Part shown: one piece after another, positions 25,293-33,484 of the stretch
Numbering within the stretch: the first letter of the stretch is position 1
How the letters are laid out: the number at the start of each line of letters is the position of its first letter
From: Lentibacillus kapialis
GTDB taxonomy: Bacteria; Bacillota; Bacilli; Bacillales; Amphibacillaceae
Assembly: GCF_014646635.1 (NCBI RefSeq)
Contig: NZ_BMNQ01000032.1
Location: 1-39,503, forward strand
Reading direction: 5' to 3'
Length of the DNA: 39,503 bases
Notes under the pieces: model-generated
The model's input: only the letters and a program-made list of their open reading frames with translations
Databases searched by the model: none
Told to the model about the DNA's origin: nothing
Made by a program: the position numbers and the translations under genes

Positions 25293-26447
25293 ATGCGTGA
25301 AGCAGTGATTGTGGAAGCGGTGCGGACACCGGTAGGCAAGCGGAATGGTGCCCTGAGCGAGGTGCGTGCTGATGTGCTTGCCGCCATGCCGCTGGAAGAG
25401 GTGGTGAAACGGGCCGGCATTTCTAAAGATATGATAGAGGATGTCATCCTTGGCTGTGTGTCACAAGTAGGGGAACAGTCCCTGGATATCGCCAGAATTG
25501 CCGCCTTAACAGCAGGATACCCAGTCGAGGTGCCGGGGACAACGGTGGACCGTCAATGCGGATCGAGTCAGCAGGCTGTTCATTTTGCTGCCCAGGCGAT
25601 CATCAGCGGGGATATGGATGTTGTTGTGGCCGGCGGTATTGAAAGCATGTCGCGTGTGCCAATAGGTTCCAATCGCCAGGGAGTTGATTTTAGTCCTGAA
25701 TTAACCAGCAACTATGAAATGATTCATCAAGGCTTGTCCGCTGACCGGATTGCAGAAAAATGGGGTTTTAGCCGTGAAAGCATGGATGCCTTCGCTTTGA
25801 AAAGTCACCAAAAAGCCATGAACGCGCGAAATAAAGGACACTTCGAACAGGAAATCATGCCTTTGGATGTAACGCTCTCAGACGGGACAACGACGACCAT
25901 GACACATGATGAAGGCCCACGTGAAGATACGAGCTTAAAGAAATTGCAATCACTTAAGCCGTCGTTTCGGGAAGATGGAAGTATAACGGCTGGAAATGCC
26001 AGTCAGATCAGCGATGGTGCTAATGCTCTCTTATTGATGTCCAGGGAAAGAGCAGAGGAACTGGGATTAAAACCCAAATTCCGCGTACTTGCCCGCTCTG
26101 TCATAGGGTCTGATCCAACATTCATGTTAACGGGCCCGATACCAGCTACACAAAAGGTATTAAGTAAGGCTGGACTTGGGATCGATGATATGGATGTTTT
26201 TGAAGTGAATGAGGCATTTGCGTCGGTTCCAATGGCTTGGCTTGAGGAAACCGGAGCGGATCCTGAGAAATTAAATCCAAACGGTGGCGCTATTGCACTG
26301 GGACATCCTCTCGGGGCAAGTGGTGGACGTTTAATGATTACAATGCTTTATGAGTTAGAACGGACCGGTGGACGATATGGACTGCAAACGATGTGTGAAG
26401 GTCACGGAATGGCAAACGCCACCATAATTGAACGACTGGACGTGTGA
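25293..26447 (+). CDS. fadA: Thiolase family protein, acetyl-CoA C-acyltransferase
   Basis: Condenses or cleaves acyl-CoA and acetyl-CoA units in the cytoplasm. The length is 384 residues, normal for thiolase II. The nucleophilic Cys89 is in TTVDRQCGSSQQA, the catalytic His338 in GGAIALGHPLGASGGR, and the second catalytic Cys368 in TMCEGHGMANA. The gene stands alone without other beta-oxidation genes, so either a degradative 3-ketoacyl-CoA thiolase or an acetoacetyl-CoA forming enzyme is possible; the FadA-type C-terminus favours the former. ATG 25293 follows AGGGGAGGA; an upstream in-frame extension has no ribosome site. A perfect cre site is upstream. The gene symbol is tentative. Confidence 0.88.
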   Translation: MREAVIVEAVRTPVGKRNGALSEVRADVLAAMPLEEVVKRAGISKDMIEDVILGCVSQVGEQSLDIARIAALTAGYPVEVPGTTVDRQCGSSQQAVHFAAQAIISGDMDVVVAGGIESMSRVPIGSNRQGVDFSPELTSNYEMIHQGLSADRIAEKWGFSRESMDAFALKSHQKAMNARNKGHFEQEIMPLDVTLSDGTTTTMTHDEGPREDTSLKKLQSLKPSFREDGSITAGNASQISDGANALLLMSRERAEELGLKPKFRVLARSVIGSDPTFMLTGPIPATQKVLSKAGLGIDDMDVFEVNEAFASVPMAWLEETGADPEKLNPNGGAIALGHPLGASGGRLMITMLYELERTGGRYGLQTMCEGHGMANATIIERLDV

Positions 26448-26542
26448 AAGGAATCTTGGGGGAGAACGGACAACTGTGGTGAAAGTCGACAGCGATTCAC
26501 ATACGCTCCAAAGCATTTCCTTGAGTCCCTGCGTCTGTTTTT

Positions 26543-27472
26543 CTAATAAATGAATATACCAAGCCAAACACCATTAACCATAGCAAGTATCAGGATGATT
26601 TTTTCGTTTGCTGAAACCTGGTCATGATTGTCCACTTGCATTGTCAAAACGAAAAAAATGGCGGCTCCTGCCACGGCGAGTGTTCCAAACATTGCCCAGA
26701 TACGTTCGATTCCCAGCCATATGGCACATAAGCCGGTCAGCACAAAATATATTAGGGCGGGGAGCCGGCTGTATTCAGTTCCAAAATGTTCAACAGCCCA
26801 TACAACACTTGTTTTTTTGACAGGAGAAGCTATTCTGTCAGCTTCACGGTCCGGGATATGATGAACCATTACCCAAGCCATACAAAACAATGCATTGATG
26901 GTGGCATTTTGCAGGGCCCATACAGGGATCGAATCCAATGTCAGCCAGGCACCCCCCAACCCAAGTACGAAAATCGACGGGAAAAGTGACAGCCATTCGC
27001 CAATAAAGGGGCGATAACTGAGCCGCAACGGACGGAGCGAATACGAAATGGCGCCCCACAACCCCACTGCAAGCAACAGTGCTATTTTATAGTAACCAAA
27101 CATAATGCACGCAATGACCACCAAACTAAGTGACAAGGCAAGCCATTTTCCCAGTATCCCGAGTGAGGAAGCAGACATGATCCCGGTTTGAATGACCCGG
27201 CTTCCACCTGACAAAATAGCCGGACTGTTCTGATCAGTTCCCGAAGCGTGGTCAGTATAGTCGTTCAGGACATGTGTAAGCACACCATGAATAAGGAAGG
27301 CCCCAAACACAAGCAACAGAAATACAGACAGCAGTCTACTGTTTGGCACCGAATAATACAAAAATATGGGGAGAATTGTAGAAACGATTGTCGTAACGCT
27401 GGAAGAGACGACTGCTATTGACCGTAAAAGAATAAAGCTTGTTTTGATTAGGGCAGGGAATGTTTGGTTCAT
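26543..27472 (-). CDS. UbiA-family prenyltransferase
   Basis: Integral membrane enzyme of 309 residues with about nine helices, transferring a polyprenyl chain onto an acceptor. The two aspartate-rich motifs are present: NDYTDHASGTD (70-80) and DREADRIASPVKKTS (208 onward), the second having D208, E210 and D212. The motif spacing resembles MenA (1,4-dihydroxy-2-naphthoate prenyltransferase) more than heme O synthase. No menaquinone or isoprenoid genes are next to it, so the acceptor is unknown and it may be a second, specialised UbiA member. A strong AAAGGAGG lies about 10 nt before the ATG. It converges on the thiolase gene. Confidence 0.82.
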   Translation of the reverse strand: MNQTFPALIKTSFILLRSIAVVSSSVTTIVSTILPIFLYYSVPNSRLLSVFLLLVFGAFLIHGVLTHVLNDYTDHASGTDQNSPAILSGGSRVIQTGIMSASSLGILGKWLALSLSLVVIACIMFGYYKIALLLAVGLWGAISYSLRPLRLSYRPFIGEWLSLFPSIFVLGLGGAWLTLDSIPVWALQNATINALFCMAWVMVHHIPDREADRIASPVKKTSVVWAVEHFGTEYSRLPALIYFVLTGLCAIWLGIERIWAMFGTLAVAGAAIFFVLTMQVDNHDQVSANEKIILILAMVNGVWLGIFIY

Positions 27473-27511
27473 CTTTTTCTGACCTCCTTTTTGATCCTGA
27501 TTTCACAGGCA

Positions 27512-27540
27512 GCATTACTACCACCGCTTGAATATGTCAA
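27512..27540 (-). promoter_or_regulatory. Candidate promoter of the UbiA-family gene
   Basis: On the minus strand a perfect TTGACA (27540-27535) is followed after 17 nt by a poor -10, TAATGC (27517-27512). The weak -10 suggests a tentative or regulated promoter. Confidence 0.35.
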
Positions 27541-27712
27541 GGCAACCGGGGAGACTCAGCCCAAGGCCCGGTTCTGATCACGCCGAATGTTAATCAACCC
27601 CCTATCTAGTCGTATACGCTTTCTTGTATAATATGGACAAAGAGAAGCTACCCGGTTAAGCTGCAGGAGCAGAACGCTTGTTTGACCGATATTTTCGTTT
27701 AGGGGTGACAAA

Positions 27713-28174
27713 ATGGACAACTCAGAAATTCAAATAATGAAGCTAAATGTACTGACTGATCAGGAAGCACTGAAGTATATGAGTGATTTCCTGGTATTTC
27801 AGGGACTCGCAACGAAAAACTTTCCAGAAAAAATCACCGAGCGGGAAATGGAACTGCCTACCGGATTGCCGGTACAACCGTGCGGCGTTGCTGTTCCGCA
27901 TACAGACCCGGAATTTGCCATCAAGCAAAGTCTGTTGGTGGCTCCCCTAAAGCATCCGGTTGTTTTCCGGCAGATGGGGGACTACCATAAAGAGGTGAAT
28001 GTTTCGTTCGTTTTTATGTTGACTGTCCCCGAATCCGGTGAGCATTTAACATGGCTCCGGAAATTGTTCACCTGTTTTGAAAACGAGCAATTTAATCAGT
28101 CACTGGCCGATTGGGACGGGCGAAAAGCCTCTCTGACAAAATTGATTCAACGGCATATGCGCACGAATGAATAA
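27713..28174 (+). CDS. Orphan PTS EIIA component (mannitol/fructose type, GatA-like)
   Basis: Phosphocarrier domain of the fructose-mannitol EIIA fold, 153 residues, complete. The phosphorylatable His63 is in CGVAVPHTDPEFA, preceded by the family segment ELPTGLPVQP as in galactitol-type EIIA. EIIB and EIIC partners are absent on both sides. Its role is therefore either to serve a distant permease or to regulate, as known for some stand-alone EIIA proteins. AGGGGTGA precedes ATG 27713, and a -10-like TATAAT is at 27628-27633 without a good -35. It is followed by about 240 bp without a recognisable gene before the cobalamin riboswitch promoter. Confidence 0.82.
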   Translation: MDNSEIQIMKLNVLTDQEALKYMSDFLVFQGLATKNFPEKITEREMELPTGLPVQPCGVAVPHTDPEFAIKQSLLVAPLKHPVVFRQMGDYHKEVNVSFVFMLTVPESGEHLTWLRKLFTCFENEQFNQSLADWDGRKASLTKLIQRHMRTNE

Positions 28175-28413
28175 TGGATGGTGCTGTTTTGTGGTGTTTG
28201 CGGGATGCGCAGGCTCTGTCTGTCCAATCTAATCTATGTCGTCTATTCCACGTGTCACTGCGCATATTAACCATTGGGTTTAGTATATCAGATTAAACAT
28301 AGACAAAGAAGACGGAAAACAGTGAATCGCGTGATATCTGCCCGTCTGAACGAGACCATTTCAGCACACATGAACGTTATCATTTACGGGCAATGTTGAC
28401 CTGCAAAAGAAAC

Positions 28414-28442
28414 GTGACAGGTTTTGCAGGATTATGTATAAT
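28414..28442 (+). promoter_or_regulatory. Sigma-A promoter of the cobalamin operon
   Basis: GTGACA (28414-28419), a 17-nt spacer and a perfect TATAAT (28437-28442) lie directly before the cobalamin riboswitch. The region 28175-28413 upstream shows nothing I can identify. Confidence 0.8.
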
Positions 28443-28459
28443 TGGAACTAGCGAATAAC

Positions 28460-28690
28460 TTCATAATTTGGGGTACAGGTGATTTCAATATGTGAAATCG
28501 TATAAGGGAAGCTGGTGAGAATCCAGCGCGGTCCCGCCACTGTATGTGTGAGCCTGGCTGCAGAGACCACTGTGCATGATATGTATGGGAAGGTGCAGCC
28601 GGTGATGACCATGAGTCAGGAGACCTGCCTGTTACCTTTGTGCACCAAAGCCTACGAGGAATAGGAGGGTGTAAAGGGACAGGTTTGCCT
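28460..28690 (+). ncRNA. Cobalamin (B12) riboswitch
   Basis: The leader contains the conserved AAGGGAAGCTGGTGAGAATC segment (28504-28523), CCAGC, then GCGGTCCCGCCACTG (28528-28541, the B12 box core), GAGTCAGGAGACCTGCC (28613-28629), and CCTACGAGGAATAGG (28651 onward). This is the normal order of cobalamin aptamer elements. A terminator follows at 28710-28739, so cobalamin binding should reduce read-through into the operon. Confidence 0.93.
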
Positions 28691-28709
28691 GACTGCTCTT
28701 TTACATAGC

Positions 28710-28739
28710 CATCTTCATTTCTCGTGAAGATGTTTTTTT
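28710..28739 (+). terminator. Cobalamin riboswitch terminator
   Basis: CATCTTCA (28710-28717) pairs with TGAAGATG (28725-28732) and is followed by seven T residues. It sits 28 nt before btuF and is the expected expression platform. Confidence 0.9.
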
Positions 28740-28767
28740 ATGATGCAAAATTAATGGGGGGATTAAA

Positions 28768-29754
28768 GTGAAAAGGATTTTATCATTTTTTCTATTATTC
28801 GTGCTGACGCTTGGCTTGTTGGCAGGCTGCAGTTCTGACAGTTTGGATTCAGAACAGGGAGCGGAGAATACGGATGACAACACAGAGCAAACAGAGGCGG
28901 ATGAATCGGCTTTTCCGTTAACGGTGACAGATGCGCTGGATAATGAAATGACGTTAGATGAGAAACCGGAGCGGATTGTTTCGTTGATTCCAAGTAATAC
29001 TGAAATTGCTTTTGCGCTTGGGTTGGGGGATGAAATCGTCGGTGTTTCCGACCATGATAATTATCCGAAAGAAGTGAAGGAAAAAAAGAAAGTCGGCGGT
29101 ATGGAGCTGAATGTGGAAGTGATTCTCAGCCTGGAACCGGATCTTGTGCTGGCGCATGCTTCCGGTGCACATAATTCCAAAGCGGCCTTAAAACAACTGC
29201 GGGATGCCGGTATCAATGTGTTTGTTGTTTCTGATGCGCAGAATATTGAACAGACGTACGACTCGATCAAACAGATTGGGCACATAACCGGTACGGAAAA
29301 GAAAGCGAACGACATCACCAGTAATATGAAAGAAGAATTTGCTGCACTGAGTGAAAAAACAGCGGAAATAAGTGACGATAAGCGTCAGTCTGTTTTCTTT
29401 GAAGTAGCACCTGCACCGGAGATTTTTACGGCAGGTCAAAATACGTTTTTTGATTCCTTATTGGAGGTTGTCCATGCTGAAAACGCGTCAAAAGAAATGG
29501 ATGGTTGGGTAAAAATTGATCCTGAGTCCATTGTGGAATTGAATCCTGATGTTATTATCACAACATACGGCGATTATGAGGACAACCCGGAAAAACAAGT
29601 CATGAGTCGTGATGGCTGGGGAGATGTAAATGCGGTAGCGAATGAGCAGGTGTTTGATGTCAATTCCGATCTTGTAAGCCGTCCGGGTCCACGGTTAGTG
29701 GAAGGTGCAAAGGAGATCGCCAAAGTTGTCTATCCGGAACTTTTTAAAGAATAA
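28768..29754 (+). CDS. btuF: BtuF-like cobalamin/corrinoid-binding lipoprotein
   Basis: Substrate-binding component of a class II ABC importer, 328 residues. The signal peptide ends in lipobox LAGC (Cys21), followed by an acidic, low-complexity linker (about 25-50). The periplasmic-binding fold begins at FPLTVTDALDNEMTL, with ERIVSLIPSNTEIAFALGLG and VGVSDHDNYPKE typical of BtuF. It starts with GTG at 28768 behind GGGGGGA. It is the first gene after the cobalamin riboswitch, which makes a corrinoid ligand far more likely than ferric siderophore or heme, the other ligands of this fold. Confidence 0.9.
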   Translation: MKRILSFFLLFVLTLGLLAGCSSDSLDSEQGAENTDDNTEQTEADESAFPLTVTDALDNEMTLDEKPERIVSLIPSNTEIAFALGLGDEIVGVSDHDNYPKEVKEKKKVGGMELNVEVILSLEPDLVLAHASGAHNSKAALKQLRDAGINVFVVSDAQNIEQTYDSIKQIGHITGTEKKANDITSNMKEEFAALSEKTAEISDDKRQSVFFEVAPAPEIFTAGQNTFFDSLLEVVHAENASKEMDGWVKIDPESIVELNPDVIITTYGDYEDNPEKQVMSRDGWGDVNAVANEQVFDVNSDLVSRPGPRLVEGAKEIAKVVYPELFKE

Positions 29755-30769
29755 TCATGTATTTGCCTATGTGTCGGCACTTGCATGTTTGATTGTATCC
29801 ATGCTGACGGCGATATCCGTCGGCAGTGTAGCTGTTCCTGTTTTAGATATCGTCAAAATTATTGGTGCACATGTTTTTCGCTTGCCGATAGCTGATCAGG
29901 TTGATTCGATGTATGTGAACATTGTGTCCCAAATTCGCTTGCCGAGAGTGCTTCTTGCCGGACTGGTTGGCGCCTCGCTTGCGATTGCGGGAGCTGCATT
30001 CCAGGGTCTGCTGCGGAATCCGTTGGCAGATCCGTATATATTAGGTGTTTCTTCGGGAGCTTCTGTGGGAGCAGTTGCGACACTTTTTTTCAACTTGTCA
30101 ATACCGCTGCTTGGTCTTTACACGCTGCCTGTCTTAAGTATTGTGGCTGCGCTGCTTACAATCTTACTTGTATTGTTTTTTGCCAGAAGAGTCGACCGGA
30201 CGATGCGGGTCGAGACGATTATATTAACGGGGATCATTTTCAGTTCCTTTTTGGGTTCATTTATATCCTTGATTATCGCGCTGACGGGTGATGAACTGCA
30301 GCAAATTATGGGCTGGCTGCTTGGCAGTGTATCAATGAGGGGATGGAGTTATATTGGGATTATTGTACCGTTCTTCATTGTCGGTTCGTTATTGCTGCTC
30401 GTTAGCAGTAGAGAACTGAATGCGATGTCATTTGGTGAAGAACGGGCACAGCACTTGGGTGTCGATGTCGCAAAACGGAAGCTGGTAATTCTCGTTGCCG
30501 GCTCAATCCTGACGGGAGCGGCAGTGGCTGTTTCCGGGGCCATCGGCTTCGTCGGGCTGGTCATTCCTCATTTAACAAGGCGCCTGTGGGGACCGGATCA
30601 TGTTCACCTTCTGCCGTTGTCCATTTTAACCGGAGCGGGCTTTTTGATGCTGACAGACCTTATATCACGAACCATTATATCCCCAACTGTCCTGCCGATT
30701 GGTGTAATCACAGCATTAATTGGCGCACCGGTGTTTGCACTTATTTTAATGCAGCAACGAAAAACATGA
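29726..30769 (+). CDS. btuC: BtuC-like ABC transporter permease
   Basis: Membrane subunit of the BtuCDF importer, FecCD/BtuC family, about 347 residues with about 10 helices. Blocks include PRVLLAGLVGASLAIAGAAF, the NPLADPYILGVSSGASVGA region near residue 90, and GFVGLVIPHLTRRLWGPDH near 265-285. I place the start at TTG 29726 because AAAGGAG (29709-29715) is 10 nt upstream. A GTG at 29705 has no usable ribosome site, and the first ATG nearby (29758) is out of frame. This start overlaps the btuF 3' end by 29 bp. The ATPase gene does not follow directly: a 21-bp tandem repeat intervenes. Confidence 0.88.
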   Translation: MSIRNFLKNNHVFAYVSALACLIVSMLTAISVGSVAVPVLDIVKIIGAHVFRLPIADQVDSMYVNIVSQIRLPRVLLAGLVGASLAIAGAAFQGLLRNPLADPYILGVSSGASVGAVATLFFNLSIPLLGLYTLPVLSIVAALLTILLVLFFARRVDRTMRVETIILTGIIFSSFLGSFISLIIALTGDELQQIMGWLLGSVSMRGWSYIGIIVPFFIVGSLLLLVSSRELNAMSFGEERAQHLGVDVAKRKLVILVAGSILTGAAVAVSGAIGFVGLVIPHLTRRLWGPDHVHLLPLSILTGAGFLMLTDLISRTIISPTVLPIGVITALIGAPVFALILMQQRKT

Positions 30770-30794
30770 ATGGGCGCGGTATCACCATCTGAAC

Positions 30795-31018
30795 GCGCGA
30801 GCTCACGGAAATTTCGCGCGAGCTCACAGGAATTTCGCGCGAGGCCATGGTAATTTCGCGCGAGGCCACGGAAATTTCGCGCGAGCTCATGGTAATTTCG
30901 CGCGAGCTCACGGTAATTTCGCGCGAGCTCACGGAAATTTCGCGCGAGCTCATGGTAATTTCGCGCGAGGCCACGGAAATTTCGCGCGAGCTCACGGAAA
31001 TTTCGCGCGAGGCCCGGT
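30795..31018. repeat. Eleven-copy 21-bp tandem repeat between btuC and btuD-cbiZ
   Basis: The core GCGCGAG recurs at 30795, 30816, 30837, 30858, 30879, 30900, 30921, 30942, 30963, 30984 and 31005, exactly 21 bp apart each time. The unit is approximately GCGCGAGCTCACGGAAATTTC. Copies vary at two sites: GAGCTCA versus GAGGCCA, and CGGAA versus TGGTAA, CGGTAA or AGGAA. Each unit contains short palindromes (CGCGCG, GAGCTC, GAAATTTC). It fills most of the 285-bp gap inside the operon. The period is a multiple of three, so several frames stay open on both strands by construction; I do not regard these as genes. Confidence 0.95.
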
Positions 31019-31054
31019 GCTGTTCCGACGATAACTTTGGGAAGGAGGGGTGTC

Positions 31055-32515
31055 ATGTTGGATCTGGAGTATGTGTCAGGTGGCTATACGGAGCATCCTG
31101 TCATTAATGATGTCAATTTCTCCGTCTCACCGGGTGAATTTTTTGGGATATTGGGACCCAACGGAAGTGGCAAAACGACGCTGCTGAAAATGATCAGCGG
31201 TATCATCCCTTGCACATCGGGGACTATCCAGTTGAATAAACGCGATATAAATGAATTTTCCCGTAAAATGTTAGCAAAACGAATGGCCGTCCTTCCGCAG
31301 CTGACGGCACATGCATTCGCGTATACAGTCAGAGAAACGGTAGCACTTGGACGGTATGCACATCATCAAGGATTTTTTCAATCATGGACATCTGAGGATG
31401 AACGCGTGCTTCAAACGGTGATGGAGCAGACGAATATCACTGTTTTTCAGCATCAGACAGTGCAGCAGTTGTCGGGCGGGGAGCAGCAGCGGGTGTTTCT
31501 GGCACAAGCATTGGCACAGCAACCTGATTTACTGTTGCTTGATGAGCCGACCAATCATCTCGATTTGGCGTATCAGAAGAATTTGTTGGATTTGTTGAAA
31601 AAAGAGGTCAGCCAAGAAGGATTAACCGTTGTTTCGATTTTTCATGATCTGAATCTTGCCAGTCTTTACTGTGATCGTTTACTGTTGCTGCATGAGGGCC
31701 GGGAGCGGGTCATCCATACTCCTGATAGCGTCTTGACTGAGGACCTCATTAAAGAAGTCTACAAGACAAATGTGACCAGATACCCACATCCGGCGGTTGC
31801 AAAGCCGCAAATGCATCTACTTCCGGAAAAGGTTGACGGTTCAGCGCGAACGGTCACAATCGGTCCATCGATGTTAAATATTAAGGAGGCGCATATCACC
31901 CTAACCTCACCTATTCCACTACGGACATTATCATCGGGTGTGTGCGGCTCTGGCATTGGCTGGCATAATACGTTGGTCAATCGTCATGTACCGGATGACT
32001 ATGATTGTTCTGATCCAGAGGCGGAGATGCAACAATACCTGGAAACGAACGGGTTCGACCCAGCACAGACAGTCGGGATGATGACTGCAGTACAGCTGGC
32101 AGATGCTGCTTACAGCCTGTGGGAAAAGGATGGCGTTTCCCTATTTACTGTCGTAACGGCTGGCGTTGGTAATGCAACCGACAGTGCGCGATCAGTCGGG
32201 ATGACGCATTCTGCAACACCGGGAACGATCAATATATGGTTGATTATCAACGGACATGTAACAGACGAGGCGTACATCCAGGCAATCATGACGGCCACCG
32301 AAGCCAAAGCGCAGGCACTCCGGGAAATGGATATCAAAGATAAACGGACAAATACCATCGCGACCGGTACCTCAACAGATAGTATTCTGGTGGCGTCCAC
32401 GCAGCAGGGCGGACATTCACCATATGCCGGGACTGCAACAAAGCTTGGACACGTGATCGGGCAAAGCGTTTACAGCGAAACAAAAAAAGCCATCACGCGT
32501 TATCAAGCGAGGTAG
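31055..32515 (+). CDS. BtuD-CbiZ fusion: cobalamin ABC ATPase with adenosylcobinamide amidohydrolase domain
   Basis: Two-domain protein of 486 residues. Residues 1 to about 250 form the importer ATPase: Walker A GPNGSGKTT (34-42), signature LSGGEQQR, Walker B LLLLDEPT, and the switch His in SIFHDL. From about residue 265 onward is a CbiZ domain with TLSSGVCGSGIGWHNTLVN, TAGVGNATDSAR and GTSTDSILVAS. CbiZ cleaves the aminopropanol side chain from adenosylcobinamide to give adenosylcobyric acid. ATG 31055 follows AAGGAGGGG; an earlier in-frame start at 31037 lies before this site. The fusion couples import with remodelling of incoming corrinoids. Such fusions are known in other bacteria, so the architecture itself is not new. 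Confidence 0.92.
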   Translation: MLDLEYVSGGYTEHPVINDVNFSVSPGEFFGILGPNGSGKTTLLKMISGIIPCTSGTIQLNKRDINEFSRKMLAKRMAVLPQLTAHAFAYTVRETVALGRYAHHQGFFQSWTSEDERVLQTVMEQTNITVFQHQTVQQLSGGEQQRVFLAQALAQQPDLLLLDEPTNHLDLAYQKNLLDLLKKEVSQEGLTVVSIFHDLNLASLYCDRLLLLHEGRERVIHTPDSVLTEDLIKEVYKTNVTRYPHPAVAKPQMHLLPEKVDGSARTVTIGPSMLNIKEAHITLTSPIPLRTLSSGVCGSGIGWHNTLVNRHVPDDYDCSDPEAEMQQYLETNGFDPAQTVGMMTAVQLADAAYSLWEKDGVSLFTVVTAGVGNATDSARSVGMTHSATPGTINIWLIINGHVTDEAYIQAIMTATEAKAQALREMDIKDKRTNTIATGTSTDSILVASTQQGGHSPYAGTATKLGHVIGQSVYSETKKAITRYQAR

Positions 32516-32518
32516 CCC

Positions 32519-33484
32519 ATGCTTATTTACCATTTATGCAGTATCACATTGGCTCTTCTGATCGATAAGATGATCGGTGATCCGCCTTCATGGCCCCATC
32601 CGGTGCGTTGGGTCGGATCGTTCATCGACTGGTTCGACCGTCGTTTAAATAAGGGAAAACGGCGAAAGGTTAAAGGCATTATGATGCTTATTGTCGTGAT
32701 GCTATCCGTATTTTTGGTGACATGTCTGGTTGTGTGGGGAGCTTATCAATGGCATGCCGTTGCAGGCATTGCAGCCGAGTCGGTGCTTATTGCGACAACA
32801 ATCGCTCAAAACGATTTAAAAAAAGCAGCGTTGAACGTCTATCGACCATTACATGCCGGTAATATAGAAGTGGCCAGGCAGCAGGTTTCCATGATTGTCA
32901 GCCGGGATACTCACATATTGCATGAAAGCGGCATGACCAGAGCAACGGTTGAAACCATTGCCGAAAATGTCAGTGATGGTGTTACCGCTCCGTTATTCTG
33001 GGCATTATTCGGCGGGGCTCCTCTGGCGATGGTTTATCGTACGGTGAATACATGTGATTCGATGGTTGGCTACACACACGACCGGTACCGCGATTTCGGC
33101 TGGGCATCAGCGCGATTTGACGATATGGTTAACTGGATTCCAAGCCGTATTACCGGTGTTTGTATGATTGTTGCCGGTACGTCTTTTTTCCTGACAACAC
33201 GACAGGCTCTTTGCGAATTGAAACGCGAAGCTGCTAAGCATCCAAGCCCGAACAGCGGCTGGGGAGAAGCGGCCGTGGCACTTCTTCTGGGGGTTCAGCT
33301 CGGAGGCACGAACTATTATCAGGGCATTAAATCGGAACGGGCTGTGATGGGCCTGCCGCAGATACCTTTGCAAATGCGGCATATTGAGGATGCCATTTCG
33401 ATTATGGAACGTTCTGTTGGATTCTTTTTTATACTTACATGGATAGGGGGAGGATGTTATGCGATTGCCGGCACATGGCTCTAA
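32519..33484 (+). CDS. cbiB: CbiB, adenosylcobinamide-phosphate synthase
   Basis: Membrane enzyme of 321 residues that attaches (R)-1-amino-2-propanol O-phosphate to adenosylcobyric acid. Family marks are DKMIGDPPSWPHPVRWVGSF at the start, ESGMTRATVETIAENVSDGV followed by APLFWALFGGAPLAMVYR (about 140-180), DSMVGY and DRYRDFGWASARFDDMVNW. About four or five helices are predicted. It begins three nt after the btuD-cbiZ stop and overlaps cobD by 26 bp. It uses the product of the upstream CbiZ domain and of CobD downstream. Confidence 0.93.
   Translation: MLIYHLCSITLALLIDKMIGDPPSWPHPVRWVGSFIDWFDRRLNKGKRRKVKGIMMLIVVMLSVFLVTCLVVWGAYQWHAVAGIAAESVLIATTIAQNDLKKAALNVYRPLHAGNIEVARQQVSMIVSRDTHILHESGMTRATVETIAENVSDGVTAPLFWALFGGAPLAMVYRTVNTCDSMVGYTHDRYRDFGWASARFDDMVNWIPSRITGVCMIVAGTSFFLTTRQALCELKREAAKHPSPNSGWGEAAVALLLGVQLGGTNYYQGIKSERAVMGLPQIPLQMRHIEDAISIMERSVGFFFILTWIGGGCYAIAGTWL

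Noticed and set aside
30795-31018. CRISPR array
   Set aside because: Units are contiguous 21-mers with no unique spacers, and no cas genes are present.
30604-31107. Open frames on both strands through the 21-bp array, coding for heptad-like peptides such as SSREISV or ARNFREL repeats
   Set aside because: A 21-bp period without stops keeps frames open automatically, there are no ribosome sites, and the frames run into flanking genes on the wrong strand. The peptide repeats are a by-product of the DNA repeat.
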